From contig DXYV01000028.1 of NCBI GenBank assembly GCA_019415645.1, positions 1 to 19,495 on the forward strand: a stretch of DNA of 19,495 bases, given 5' to 3'. Each line of letters starts with the position of its first letter. Positions within the stretch are counted from its first letter, which is position 1. The DNA is from Clostridiales bacterium (GTDB lineage Bacteria; Bacillota; Clostridia; Oscillospirales; Oscillospiraceae). Positions 1 through 8,356 of the stretch are shown here, one piece after another. Below the pieces are notes generated by a model. The model had not been told where the DNA came from, made no database searches, and was given only the letters and a program-made list of their open reading frames with translations. The position numbers and the translations under genes were made by a program.

Positions 1-718
1 TGATCAGGTCGATGATGAGCTTCATCTCGTGGATGCACTCGAAGTAGGCGTTCTCCGGCTCATAGCCGGCCTCCACCAGCACCTCGAAGCCGCAGCGCAT
101 CAGGTCCACCACGCCGCCGCACAGCACGGTCTGCTCGCCGAACAGGTCGGTCTCGGTCTCATCGTGGAAGGTGGTCTCCATCACGCCGGCGCGGGCGCCG
201 CCGATGCCGGCGATGTAGGCCAGGGCCAGCTTCATGGCGCTGCCGCTGGCGTCCTGCTCCACGGCCACCAGGCAGGGCACGCCCTTGCCGTTGACATAGG
301 TGGAACGGACCGTGTGGCCGGGGCCCTTGGGGGCCGCCATGAACACGTCTACACCGGCGGGGGGAACGATCTGCTGGTAGCGGATGTTGAAGCCGTGGGC
401 GAAAGCCAGGGCCTTACCCTCGGTCATGTAGGGCGCGATGTCCTTCTTGTAGACGTCGGCCTGGACCTCGTCGTTGATGAGCATCATGACGATATCGCCC
501 CACTCCGCGGCGGCGGGGATGGTCTTGACGGCCAGACCGGCCTTCTCCGCCTCGGCCCAGCGCTTGGAGCCCTCCCGCAGGCCGACGCACACGTCGCAGC
601 CGGAGTCCTTCAGGTTGAGGGCATGGGCGTGGCCCTGGGAGCCGTAACCGATGATGGCGATTTTCTTACCCTTGAGGTAGTTCAGGTCGCAGTCCTTCTC
701 GTAGTACATTTTTGCCAT
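1..718 (-). CDS. ilvC: Ketol-acid reductoisomerase, C-terminus cut by window edge
   Basis: IlvC converts acetolactate or acetohydroxybutyrate to the dihydroxy acid using NADPH and Mg2+, the second common step of valine, leucine and isoleucine synthesis in the cytosol. The first 239 residues are visible. They start MAKMYYEKDCDLNYLKGKK and then show the Rossmann motif GYGSQGHAHALNLKDSG, a GLREGSKRW segment that fits NADPH phosphate binding, and MAAPKGPGHTVR. The knotted C-terminal domain begins with the TETDLFGEQ metal/substrate motif. The start is the ATG at 716-718, with a GGAGGC ribosome site at 726-731. It is the last visible gene of the T-box-controlled operon, 76 bp behind ilvN1, and no promoter was seen in that gap. 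The family is certain; the missing part lies beyond base 1. Confidence 0.96.
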   Translation of the reverse strand, partial: MAKMYYEKDCDLNYLKGKKIAIIGYGSQGHAHALNLKDSGCDVCVGLREGSKRWAEAEKAGLAVKTIPAAAEWGDIVMMLINDEVQADVYKKDIAPYMTEGKALAFAHGFNIRYQQIVPPAGVDVFMAAPKGPGHTVRSTYVNGKGVPCLVAVEQDASGSAMKLALAYIAGIGGARAGVMETTFHDETETDLFGEQTVLCGGVVDLMRCGFEVLVEAGYEPENAYFECIHEMKLIIDLI

Positions 719-794
719 GGTGATTGCCTCCTATTTGATTTGTTTCAGTATATAAGTTTGAGGAAGACAGGAAAAGTTCACAGGTTACAATTCC

Positions 795-1349
795 TCAAAG
801 AACATTTTTCCCGTAGTTGTATTCTTCCTTGGTCTTGTTGTAATCGTAAATGGTGTGCTTGCCCCGCTGGAGGGCGATCATGCCCGAGCGGGCAGTCTCC
901 AAAATCCCGTAATCCTCCAGCAGATGGAGCAGCGCGCGGGTCTTTTCCGCGTCGCCCACCACGGCGATGGTCAGGGTCTCCTTGCCCATATCCAGCACAT
1001 TGGCACGGAAAACGTGGGCCATCTGAATGATGTCGTCCCGCTGGTCCCGGGTGGTGGCGTTGACCTTGATGAGGGTCAGCTCCCGCTGGATAGAATCCTC
1101 GCCGGTGAGCACCTCCACCGAGATGACCAGCAGCAGCTTGCTCAGCTGTGTTGCCAACTGATGGATGGTGGCCTCATCCACTACCGTGACCACCGAAATG
1201 CGGGTGACGCCGGGCTTGGTGGTCAGACCGGCGCAGATGGACTCGATGTTGTAGCCCTTGCGGGAAAACAGGCGAGCCACCTGGCTCAGTACGCCCGGGG
1301 TATCCTCCACCAGAATGGAGAGAGTATAGGCTCGTTTTTCTCGATTCAT
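795..1349 (-). CDS. ilvN: Acetolactate synthase regulatory subunit, copy 1
   Basis: This is the small ACT-domain subunit that activates the acetolactate synthase catalytic subunit and usually gives it valine feedback. It has 184 residues. The N-terminal ACT domain carries EDTPGVLSQVARLFSRKGYN and then NIES (about residues 9-85). A C-terminal domain with ELTLIKVNA and ILETARSGMIALQRG follows. Compared with copy 2, the position equivalent to E. coli IlvH Asn11 is Asp16, while the Gly and the later Asn (G19, N34) are kept, so valine binding may differ between copies. The ATG follows a GGAGGGC ribosome site. It lies 12 bp behind ilvB1 and probably pairs with it. It has a longer, charged C-terminal tail than copy 2. 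Confidence 0.93.
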   Translation of the reverse strand: MNREKRAYTLSILVEDTPGVLSQVARLFSRKGYNIESICAGLTTKPGVTRISVVTVVDEATIHQLATQLSKLLLVISVEVLTGEDSIQRELTLIKVNATTRDQRDDIIQMAHVFRANVLDMGKETLTIAVVGDAEKTRALLHLLEDYGILETARSGMIALQRGKHTIYDYNKTKEEYNYGKNVL

Positions 1350-1361
1350 GCCGCGCCCTCC

Positions 1362-3074
1362 TTAAATCAGCATAAAGTCGGTGATGGGGCTGCCGCCGCC
1401 CACCATGGGGCGCACCATCTCGTCCATGTCGATGGCCGCATCGATGACATAGCCGTGGCCCCAGGCCAGAGCCTCGGTCAGGGCGGCCTTGAGCTCCTCC
1501 ACCGTGGAGACATGAGCGCCCTTCAGGCCGTATGCCTCGGCCAGCTTGACAAAGTCGGGGGCAAAGCCCAGGTCGGTCTGGGAGAAGCGCTTGTGATAGA
1601 TCAGATTCTGCCACTGGCGCACCATACCCAGGGTGCGGTTATCAAAAATCACGGTGATAACGGGGATGTCGTAGTGACTCTCAGTGGCCAGCTCCTGACC
1701 GTTCATGCGGAAACAGCCATCGCCGGTGATGTGGAGCACCGTCTTGTCCGGATTGCCCACCTTGGCCCCCAGCGCGGCGCCCAGACCGAAGCCCATGGTG
1801 CCGAAACCGCCGGAGGTGAGCAGCTGACCGGGGTAGTCGAAGTGGAAATGCTGGATGGACCACATCTGATGCTGGCCCACGTCGGTGGCCACGATGGTAT
1901 CCTGGGGCACCGTGGTGCGGATGGTCTCCAGCACCTGCTGGGGCGTGAGCGTACCGGCGGCCTCGTCGTACACGGTGACCCGGGGATAGGAGAAAACATA
2001 TTCCTTCCAGGCGGTGTGGTCCTGCTGGGTCAGGCGCTCGTTGAGCAGCTCCAGCACCCGCTTGGCGTCGCCGATGATGTGGTGGTCGGTCTTGACGTTC
2101 TTGTCGATCTCCGCCCGGTCGATGTCAATGTGGACGATTTTGGCCTGCTTGGCGAAGGTGGACGGGTCCAGCGCCACCCGGTCGGAGAAGCGGCAGCCCA
2201 CTGCGATGAGCAGATCACAGCCGTCGCAGGCCATATTGGAGGCCTGGGTGCCGTGCATACCGATCATGCCGGTGGTCAGGGGATGGCCGCCTGGAAAGCC
2301 GCCGCCGCCCATGACGGTGATGGCCACCGGGGCGTCGATGGTCTCGGCAAACTGACGGAACTCCTGATCCGCCCGGCTGCGCACTACGCCGCCGCCGCAC
2401 ATGAGCAGCGGCTTTTCCGAGACCTGAATCATCTCCACCAGCTTGTCCACATCCTCATGGATGGGCTCGGGGGTCTTGATGTCCCAGCCGATCCGGCGGG
2501 TCAGCGCGGCCAGCCGGCCCTGACGGATATGCTCAGAGCGGGGAAGCGGCTCGTAGTCGATCATGACGTTGGGGGCGGTGACATTTTTCAGAAAGTCGAT
2601 GAGCACCGGGCCGGGCCGGCCGGTGGCGGCTACGGCGAAGGCCTCCCGGATGATGTCAGGGATAGTGTCCGGGTCCCGGACCAGATAGGTGGCCTTGGTG
2701 ATGGGCATGGCGATTCCGGTGATGTCCACCTCCTGGAACGCGTCCTTACCCAGGACGTTCTCCGTGACGTTGCAGGTGATGAACACCACGGGAGAAGAGT
2801 CGTAATAGGCGGTGGCGATGCCGGTGGTCAGGTTGGTGGCCCCGGGGCCGGAGGTGGCAAAGCATACGCCCACCTTGCCAGTGGAGCGGGCATAGCCGTC
2901 GGCTGCGTGGGCCGCGCCCTGCTCGTGGGCGGTCAGATAGTGGTTGATCTTACCTTTATAATTGTAGAGCTCATCATAGAGATTGAGAATGGTGCCGCCG
3001 GGATAGCCGAAGATGGTATCCACCTCCTGCTCCAGCAGACACTCCATGATAGCCTGTGTCGCGCGAACCTTCAA
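1362..3074 (-). CDS. ilvB: Acetolactate (acetohydroxyacid) synthase catalytic subunit, copy 1
   Basis: This is a ThDP-, FAD- and Mg-dependent enzyme that condenses pyruvate with pyruvate or 2-ketobutyrate, the first step of branched-chain amino-acid synthesis. It has 570 residues, the usual length. Visible are FGYPGG at 22-27, the catalytic Glu51 in HEQGAAHAADGYAR, SGPGATN at 75-81, FQEVDITG at 113-120, and the ThDP motif GDG at 451-453 with Asn479. Trp488 in MVRQWQ matches the tryptophan linked in AHAS enzymes to preference for 2-ketobutyrate, so this copy looks able to serve isoleucine synthesis. The start is a TTG at 3072-3074, chosen because an AAAGGAGG site lies about 9 bases upstream; the next in-frame ATG (residue 10) would cut a conserved helix. 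It is the third gene of the operon. Confidence 0.95.
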   Translation of the reverse strand: MKVRATQAIMECLLEQEVDTIFGYPGGTILNLYDELYNYKGKINHYLTAHEQGAAHAADGYARSTGKVGVCFATSGPGATNLTTGIATAYYDSSPVVFITCNVTENVLGKDAFQEVDITGIAMPITKATYLVRDPDTIPDIIREAFAVAATGRPGPVLIDFLKNVTAPNVMIDYEPLPRSEHIRQGRLAALTRRIGWDIKTPEPIHEDVDKLVEMIQVSEKPLLMCGGGVVRSRADQEFRQFAETIDAPVAITVMGGGGFPGGHPLTTGMIGMHGTQASNMACDGCDLLIAVGCRFSDRVALDPSTFAKQAKIVHIDIDRAEIDKNVKTDHHIIGDAKRVLELLNERLTQQDHTAWKEYVFSYPRVTVYDEAAGTLTPQQVLETIRTTVPQDTIVATDVGQHQMWSIQHFHFDYPGQLLTSGGFGTMGFGLGAALGAKVGNPDKTVLHITGDGCFRMNGQELATESHYDIPVITVIFDNRTLGMVRQWQNLIYHKRFSQTDLGFAPDFVKLAEAYGLKGAHVSTVEELKAALTEALAWGHGYVIDAAIDMDEMVRPMVGGGSPITDFMLI

Positions 3075-3146
3075 GTTCGGGTCCCTCCTTTGAAACCGTT
3101 GAATGGGAAATGCGTTCTTCTGCCTTGATCGCTGCGGCTCGGACGC

Positions 3147-3632
3147 TTATATTTTTCCGCTACCCTTCTGGACGGCGATCATGCCGGTGCGCACGACCTC
3201 CAAAATAGAGAAGGGGCGCAGCAGCGACTGGAAGAGCTCCACCCGCTCGGTGGTGTCCGACAGCTCCAGCGTCATGGACGTGGGGGAGATGTCGTCGATC
3301 TTGCCGCCCATGATCTGGCAGACGTTCATAATGTCCGGCCGGGTCTTGGTGGTGGCGTTCACCTTAATGATCATCAGCTCCCGGCCGATCATCTTGTCCT
3401 CCTCGATGACCCGCACCTTGATGACCTCCACCAGCTTGTTGAGCTGCTTTTCCACCTGCTCCACCACACTGTTGCCGCTGTCCACGATGATGGTAATTCG
3501 GGAGATGGAGGGATCGTCGGTGACGCCCACGGCCAGAGATTCAATGTTAAAGGCGCGCCGGGAGAACAGGCCGGTGATGCGGTTGAGTGCGCCGGCCTGG
3601 TTTTCCACCAGGACGGAAATGGTTTGTTTCAT
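3147..3632 (-). CDS. ilvN: Acetolactate synthase regulatory subunit, copy 2
   Basis: This second small subunit (161 residues) is close in length and layout to E. coli IlvH. The ACT domain runs over about residues 3-77 and keeps Asn11, Gly14 and Asn29 at the same numbers as the IlvH valine-site residues (VENQAGALNRITGLFSRR, then NIESL). This suggests that the complex is valine-sensitive. The C-terminal domain holds ELMIIKVNATTKTRPDI and ILEVVRTGMIAVQKG. The ATG at 3630-3632 follows AAAGGAGG. It lies 13 bp behind ilvB2, its likely partner, and 72 bp ahead of ilvB1. Function and family are clear; which catalytic subunit it binds in the cell is inferred from adjacency. Confidence 0.94.
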   Translation of the reverse strand: MKQTISVLVENQAGALNRITGLFSRRAFNIESLAVGVTDDPSISRITIIVDSGNSVVEQVEKQLNKLVEVIKVRVIEEDKMIGRELMIIKVNATTKTRPDIMNVCQIMGGKIDDISPTSMTLELSDTTERVELFQSLLRPFSILEVVRTGMIAVQKGSGKI

Positions 3633-3645
3633 AGCGGTACCTCCT

Positions 3646-5265
3646 TTACGCGCTGGTGGTCAGATTGGGGTCCACGTCGCAGATCAACAGATAGGGGCCG
3701 GGCAGTGCCAGCATAGCCTCCACTGCGCGGTCGATGGCGGCGGGGTCGGCCAGTTCTCCATGGGGGATTCCATAGGCGTCAGCCAGCACGCCAAAGTCAG
3801 GGGAGTGCTCCAGGTCCACACCGAAGGGCCCCTGGGGGTAGGAACTCTCCTGAATCTGATGGACCAGGCCAAGCACCTGATTGCGGATGAGCACGATCTT
3901 CACATCGGCGTTCAGGGTGCGCAGCGTGGACAGTTCGTTGAGGAACATCTGGAAGGAGCCGTCGCCGCAGATGACCACTGTCTGCTTGCCCGGCTCGGCG
4001 ATTTTAGCGCCCAGGGCGGCGGGGAGGGAGTAGCCCATGGTGCCCAGACCGCCGGTGGTCAGGAAACGCCCCCGCTTGAGGGGCAGGTGGGTGCAGGCCC
4101 AGATCTGATTCTGGCCCACATCCACGCATACTGTGGCGTCCTCGTCCAGCCGGGCGCCTAAGGCGCGCAGGACCGCGCCGGGGTGGACGGTGCCCGCCGG
4201 AGCCTCCAAGGGCCGCCGGAGCTCCAGCTCCCGCTTGGCGCGGATGGTGGCTACCTCCTGGGGCTGGGCAGTGGGGGAAAGCTCCAAAATCTGCTGGAGG
4301 ATGACCTTCACATCGCCCACGATGGGGATGGAGGCCGACATGTTTTTGCCGATCTCCGCCGGGTCCACATCCAGGTGGATAATTTTCATGCGCCGGCCGA
4401 TCTCGCTGGGCTGCAGGATAGCCCGGTCAGCTACCCGCGCGCCGCACAGAATACACAGGTCGGATTTGGCCAGCACCTTATTGGCGGTAGTATTGCCAAA
4501 GGAGCCGATCATCCCCATATAGAGCGGATGGTCGGTGGGCAGGATGCTCAGGCCCATCATGGTGGTGACCACCGGGATTCCGGTGGTTTCCGCCAGCTGG
4601 CGCAGCTCTTCCTGCGCGGCGGCGCCCACCACGCCGCCGCCGGCCACGATCACCGGCTTCTGGGCGGCGGCAATGGCCTCCACAGCCCGCTTGACCTGGA
4701 CCGCGTTGCCCTTGACCGAGGGCTTATAGCCCCGGATGTTGACTTCCTCGGGGAACTCCGGCTCAAAGCGGGCCTGCTGAACGTCGATGGGAATGTCCAG
4801 AAGCACCGGGCCCTTCCGGCCGGTGGAGGCGATGTGGAAGGCCTCCTTGACGATTCGGGGAATCTGCCGCACGTCCTTGATGAGATAGGAGTGCTTGATA
4901 AAAGGGGCCACCGCGCCGGTGATGTCCACCTCCTGGAAAATATCGCGGCCCAGTAGGTGGCTCTGCACCTGCCCGGTAATGGCCACGATGGGAATGGAAT
5001 CCATATAGGCGGTGGCGATTCCGGTGATCAGGTTGGTGGCGCCCGGGCCGGAGGTCACCATGCAGACCCCAACCTTGCCGGAGACCCGGGCATAGCCGGA
5101 AGCCATATGGCCGGCGTTCTGCTCGGTGCGTACCAGCGTATAGTGGATGTCCGTGGCGGCCAGTGCGTCTACCGCCGGGCAGATGGTGGCCCCGGCGTAG
5201 CCGAACAGCTCACACACACCCTCTCGTTTCAGGCTTTCGATCAGCGCCTGTGCGCCAGTCATCAT
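3646..5265 (-). CDS. ilvB: Acetolactate synthase catalytic subunit, copy 2 (Trp to Ile variant)
   Basis: A 539-residue paralogue of copy 1, first gene behind the T-box. It has catalytic Glu48 in RTEQNAGHMASGYAR, SGPGATN at 72-78, FQEVDITG at 110-117 and the ThDP motif GDGSFQM from 434 with Asn462. Two departures stand out: FGYAGA replaces the usual FGYPGG, and the substrate-specificity Trp is Ile471 (LVHQIQ rather than MVRQWQ). In E. coli AHAS II that Trp drives preference for 2-ketobutyrate, so this copy may favour acetolactate, the valine/leucine branch; this is inference. The open frame extends 42 codons upstream, but into the leader terminator. The real start is the ATG at 5263-5265, behind an AAGGGAGGAG site. 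It could be confused with a catabolic AlsS, but the adjacent regulatory subunit argues for a biosynthetic role. Confidence 0.93.
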   Translation of the reverse strand: MMTGAQALIESLKREGVCELFGYAGATICPAVDALAATDIHYTLVRTEQNAGHMASGYARVSGKVGVCMVTSGPGATNLITGIATAYMDSIPIVAITGQVQSHLLGRDIFQEVDITGAVAPFIKHSYLIKDVRQIPRIVKEAFHIASTGRKGPVLLDIPIDVQQARFEPEFPEEVNIRGYKPSVKGNAVQVKRAVEAIAAAQKPVIVAGGGVVGAAAQEELRQLAETTGIPVVTTMMGLSILPTDHPLYMGMIGSFGNTTANKVLAKSDLCILCGARVADRAILQPSEIGRRMKIIHLDVDPAEIGKNMSASIPIVGDVKVILQQILELSPTAQPQEVATIRAKRELELRRPLEAPAGTVHPGAVLRALGARLDEDATVCVDVGQNQIWACTHLPLKRGRFLTTGGLGTMGYSLPAALGAKIAEPGKQTVVICGDGSFQMFLNELSTLRTLNADVKIVLIRNQVLGLVHQIQESSYPQGPFGVDLEHSPDFGVLADAYGIPHGELADPAAIDRAVEAMLALPGPYLLICDVDPNLTTSA

Positions 5266-5338
5266 AGCAACTCCTCCCTTGAAGTTTGTTTTATCTGCCG
5301 CGGCCCGTCCGGAACAGGCGGAGGACTGCGGCAAAACC

Positions 5339-5378
5339 AAAAAAGCATGGCTTCGTCCTGAATAGGACGAAGCCATGC
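5339..5378 (-). terminator. T-box regulatory terminator
   Basis: A perfect 14-bp stem (5345-5358 with 5365-5378) has a 6-base loop and is followed on the minus strand by six T (5339-5344). The upstream arm begins just after the T-box sequence, so antiterminator and terminator are mutually exclusive. Confidence 0.95.
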
Positions 5379-5620
5379 TCCGTGGTACCACCTAAATTCG
5401 CAGACCGGGGCCTGCGCACTCATGACCCGGTAACGGCGGGGGACCGTCCCGGCCTACTGAACAAGGTTCACCTGCGTTCAGCCGGACCGCTCACGGGTGA
5501 CTCTCGCCCGGCCGCTCAGGAAAACTTACACCAACCGTTTTCTCTCTGCGTTTCCACGACCTGGTTACCTGCCCGATCATCGCCTTTGGTATCTTTATTC
5601 ATGTCCAGAAAAGTATGTTT
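5339..5620 (-). ncRNA. T-box riboswitch leader, probable valine (GUC) specifier
   Basis: A tRNA-sensing leader that lets transcription continue into the ilv genes when the cognate tRNA is uncharged. On the minus strand it shows, in order, a CAGAGAG motif, a GGTTGGTG distal-loop motif closed by AAAAC/GTTTT arms, a probable specifier GTC at 5499-5501 followed by ACCCGTGAGC, and the T-box sequence AGGTGGTACCACGGAG (5378-5393). It ends in an intrinsic terminator. The TGGT of the antiterminator bulge would pair with ACCA-3', which fits tRNA-Val (discriminator A). The 5' end near 5620 is inferred from the promoter. The class is certain; the valine call rests on the position of GTC relative to the conserved ACC..TGAGC context and is less sure. 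Confidence 0.93.
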
Positions 5621-5627
5621 GTTTTTA

Positions 5628-5656
5628 ATCTTATCGGGCGCGGGAGGATTTGTCAA
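5628..5656 (-). promoter_or_regulatory. Sigma-A promoter of the ilv operon
   Basis: A minus-strand TTGACA (5651-5656) is separated by 17 bases from TAAGAT (5628-5633). It lies directly upstream of the T-box leader and predicts a transcript start near 5620. It diverges from the rnf promoter, and the 165 bp between them is AT-rich with no gene that I can support. Confidence 0.85.
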
Positions 5657-5821
5657 CGAAGTTTTTGCTTTTTTTTCATTTTGAACGGGTTTGCCAAGAA
5701 AGCGGCCAAAAGATTTATAAGGATTTGTGCGATATTTTGCATAAAAAAAGATGATTTACAGAACAAAGTGAAAGTGTTAACAAAGTGTGAATTTTTCTAT
5801 GATTTCCTTGTGGTTTGATGG

Positions 5822-5850
5822 TAGACAGGCGGGACAAGAAATGTTAGAAT
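5822..5850 (+). promoter_or_regulatory. Sigma-A promoter of the rnf operon
   Basis: TAGACA (5822-5827) and TAGAAT (5845-5850) are separated by 17 bases. The predicted start is near 5857, giving a leader of about 100 nt before rnfC. I see no riboswitch in this leader. Confidence 0.75.
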
Positions 5851-5953
5851 ATAGTCTGGTTTCAGAACAGACGACCGGCTGAGCCAGAGGGCGACCTGGC
5901 CGGCAGATCGTTCAATGGGGGGCGCACAGCCCTCCGGAAATGAGGTGAGGGTA

Positions 5954-7285
5954 TTGTTACAGAAGTTCTATGGCGGCGTTCACCCCAACGACCATAAGAG
6001 CGCCACCAACAGCAAGGCGATTACGCCGCTCAAACAACAGCCCGCCCAAGTGGTCATCCCCATGGCGATGCATACGGGAGCCCCCTGCAAGCCGCTGGTA
6101 GAGGTTGGCCAGGAGGTACGGGTCGGGCAGCGAATCGGCGAGACGACCGGTTTGGGGGCGCCCATCCATGCCAGTGTCTCCGGCAAGGTGACCGCAGTAG
6201 AGCCGCGGCCCAACAACAGCGGCACTCCCGTGCTGAGCGTGGTCATTGAAAACGACTTTCAGGACACGCCCGCCGCGCCCCTGGAGCGGCCCGCCCCCCT
6301 GGATCAGCTGACCCCGGAGCAGATCGTGGCTCTGGTACGCGATGCCGGTATCACCGGTATGGGCGGCGCGAGCTTCCCGACTCATGTCAAGCTGTCCGGC
6401 GCCATCGGCAAGGCGGACACCTGCATCATCAACGGTGCGGAGTGCGAGCCCTACATCACGGCGGACCACCGCCTTATGCTGGAGCAGGGAGAGCGGATCA
6501 TCGGCGGCGCCCGTATTCTGAAAAAGGCGCTGGGCCTGGACAAGGTGATCATCGGCGTCGAGGAGAACAAAATGGACGCCGTGGAGCACCTGAAGGCGCT
6601 GACCGGGGGCAAACCCGACGTGGTGGTGGAGCCGCTGCACACCCGCTACCCCCAGGGCGCGGAAAAGCAGCTGATTCAGCGCATCACCGGCCGGGAGGTA
6701 CCGCCGGGCGGACTGCCCGCCGATGTGGGCTGCTGCGTGTTCAACGTGGGCACGGCGGCCGCCGTGTATGATGCGGTCCACGACGGGAAGCCCCTGACCC
6801 ACCGCGTGGTCACGGTCACCGGCTCCGCGGTGAAAGAGCCGGGCAATTTTATCGCACCCATCGGCACGCTGTTCTCCTATCTGGTGGAGCAGGCCGGCGG
6901 CTTCCGGGAGGACCCCGCCCGAGTCATCTCCGGCGGCCCCATGATGGGCGTGGCTCAGTATGAGCTGGACGTTCCCATGGTCAAGGCCACCAACTGTGTG
7001 CTGTGCTATACCAAGAAGGACCTGCCGGTCCAGGACCCGGAGCAGGCCTGCCTGCGCTGCGGCCGCTGCGTCAATGTATGCCCCATGCACCTGACCCCGC
7101 TTTACATGCACATGTACGCGGAGAAGGAGAACTGGGAGAAGTGCGAGAAGCTGCGGGTCATGGACTGCATGGAGTGCGGCTCCTGCAACTACATCTGTCC
7201 CGCCCGCATCCCGCTGGTCCAGAGCTTCCGCCTGGCCAAGCCCAAGGTGCGCGCGCTGGCCGCGAAGAAAAAGGAGGCGAAGTAA
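5954..7285 (+). CDS. rnfC: Rnf complex subunit RnfC (NADH-binding, two 4Fe-4S)
   Basis: RnfC is the cytoplasmic NADH-binding subunit of the Rnf complex, which couples ferredoxin oxidation and NAD+ reduction to Na+ or H+ export. The 443-residue protein opens with FYGGVHPNDHK. It has a lipoyl-like barrel (about 30-100), the flavin/NADH-fold region GGASFPTHVKL, and two ferredoxin motifs: cysteines 366/369/372/376 (CLRCGRCVNVCP) and 405/408/411/415 (CMECGSCNYICP). I chose the TTG at 5954 because GAGGTGA (5942-5948), a perfect anti-16S match, lies 5 bases upstream. The in-frame ATG at 5915 has no ribosome site. It is the first gene of rnfCDGEAB, the order known from Acetobacterium and other clostridia. 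Confidence 0.96.
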   Translation: MLQKFYGGVHPNDHKSATNSKAITPLKQQPAQVVIPMAMHTGAPCKPLVEVGQEVRVGQRIGETTGLGAPIHASVSGKVTAVEPRPNNSGTPVLSVVIENDFQDTPAAPLERPAPLDQLTPEQIVALVRDAGITGMGGASFPTHVKLSGAIGKADTCIINGAECEPYITADHRLMLEQGERIIGGARILKKALGLDKVIIGVEENKMDAVEHLKALTGGKPDVVVEPLHTRYPQGAEKQLIQRITGREVPPGGLPADVGCCVFNVGTAAAVYDAVHDGKPLTHRVVTVTGSAVKEPGNFIAPIGTLFSYLVEQAGGFREDPARVISGGPMMGVAQYELDVPMVKATNCVLCYTKKDLPVQDPEQACLRCGRCVNVCPMHLTPLYMHMYAEKENWEKCEKLRVMDCMECGSCNYICPARIPLVQSFRLAKPKVRALAAKKKEAK

Positions 7286-7288
7286 CCC

Positions 7289-8356
7289 ATGGAAGAAAAT
7301 CGGAAGCTGAGCGTGGCGTCCTCGCCCCATTTGACCTCGCCGCAGGGCACCCAGCAGCTCATGCGCGACGTGCTGATCGCGCTGGTTCCCGCCCTGGCCA
7401 TGGCGGTCTATTTCTTCGGCCCCCGGGCGCTGATTCTCACCGCCGTCTCAGTGGCGGGCTGCATGTTCTTTGAGTGGGGCTACCGCAAGATCATGAAGAA
7501 GTCCAACACACTGGGCGACCTGTCTGCCGTCATCACCGGCGTACTGCTGGCCTTTGTCTGCCCGGTGTATCTGCCCTACTGGGTCATCCTGATCGGTGAT
7601 TTCTTCGCCATCGTGGTGGTCAAGCAGCTCTTCGGCGGCCTGGGCAAGAACTTCCTCAATCCGGCTCTGGCCGGACGGGCCTTCCTGATGCTGTGCTACC
7701 CGGTGCAGATGACCACTTGGGTGCAGCCCGGCCCCAAGAACTGGGCCGGAATTCTCACCGCCGTGGACGCCGTGACTGGCGCCACCCCCCTGTCCACCGA
7801 CTATATGCACAGCGGACTGCTGCCGGACGGCGTGAGCCTGGGCGACATGTTCGTGGGCAACGTAGGCGGCTGCATCGGAGAAGTGTCCGCCCTGATGCTG
7901 CTGGCCGGCGGCATTTACCTGGTGTGGCGGGGCGTGATCCGCATCCGGATTCCCGTGGCTTTCATCGCCACCGTGGCAGTCCTGACCTTTATCTTCCCCC
8001 AGGGCGGCAACGACCGGCTCCAGTGGATGCTGTATGAGATTCTGGGCGGCGGCCTGATGCTGGGTGCGATTTTCATGGCGACCGACTATGTCACCTCGCC
8101 CGCCACCAAGCGGGGCGAACTCATTTACGGCGTGGGCTGCGGCCTGCTTACCGTGTTTATCCGCTACTTCGGCGGCTATCCCGAGGGCGTGTCCTATGCC
8201 ATCCTGCTGATGAATGTCTGCGCCTGGCTCTTTGACCAGATCGGCCAGCCCGCCCGCTTCGGCGTGACCAAGGAGGCCAAAGCGGCGGCTAAGGCGGCTG
8301 AGAAAGAGGCCAAGCAGCTGGCCAAGGCGGGCAAGAAAGGAGGCGAGACGGCATGA
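7289..8356 (+). CDS. rnfD: Rnf complex membrane subunit RnfD (covalent FMN)
   Basis: RnfD is an integral membrane subunit of the Rnf pump, related to NqrB, and is expected to carry FMN bound to a threonine. The 355-residue protein has a short soluble N-terminus (SSPHLTSPQGT), about eight to ten hydrophobic segments, the conserved GKNFLNPALAGRAFL stretch, and the flavinylation motif TGAT at 163-166 with Thr166 as acceptor. The last ~30 residues are an Ala/Lys-rich cytoplasmic tail, longer than the core fold needs. The ATG lies 3 bp after the rnfC stop, and the end overlaps rnfG by 4 bp, which suggests translational coupling. Confidence 0.96.
   Translation: MEENRKLSVASSPHLTSPQGTQQLMRDVLIALVPALAMAVYFFGPRALILTAVSVAGCMFFEWGYRKIMKKSNTLGDLSAVITGVLLAFVCPVYLPYWVILIGDFFAIVVVKQLFGGLGKNFLNPALAGRAFLMLCYPVQMTTWVQPGPKNWAGILTAVDAVTGATPLSTDYMHSGLLPDGVSLGDMFVGNVGGCIGEVSALMLLAGGIYLVWRGVIRIRIPVAFIATVAVLTFIFPQGGNDRLQWMLYEILGGGLMLGAIFMATDYVTSPATKRGELIYGVGCGLLTVFIRYFGGYPEGVSYAILLMNVCAWLFDQIGQPARFGVTKEAKAAAKAAEKEAKQLAKAGKKGGETA

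Noticed and set aside
855..3128. Very long plus-strand open frame opposite ilvB/ilvN
   Set aside because: It is antisense to two clear conserved genes, has His/Gly/Ala/Asp-rich low-complexity composition, and lacks a ribosome site. It is open because of high GC codon bias.
5915..5953. ATG start for rnfC 13 codons upstream
   Set aside because: It has no ribosome site, while the TTG at 5954 has GAGGTGA at ideal spacing and fits the family N-terminus.
5957..7330. Long minus-strand open frame opposite rnfC
   Set aside because: It is antisense to the well-conserved rnfC; His/Arg-rich translation with no motifs.
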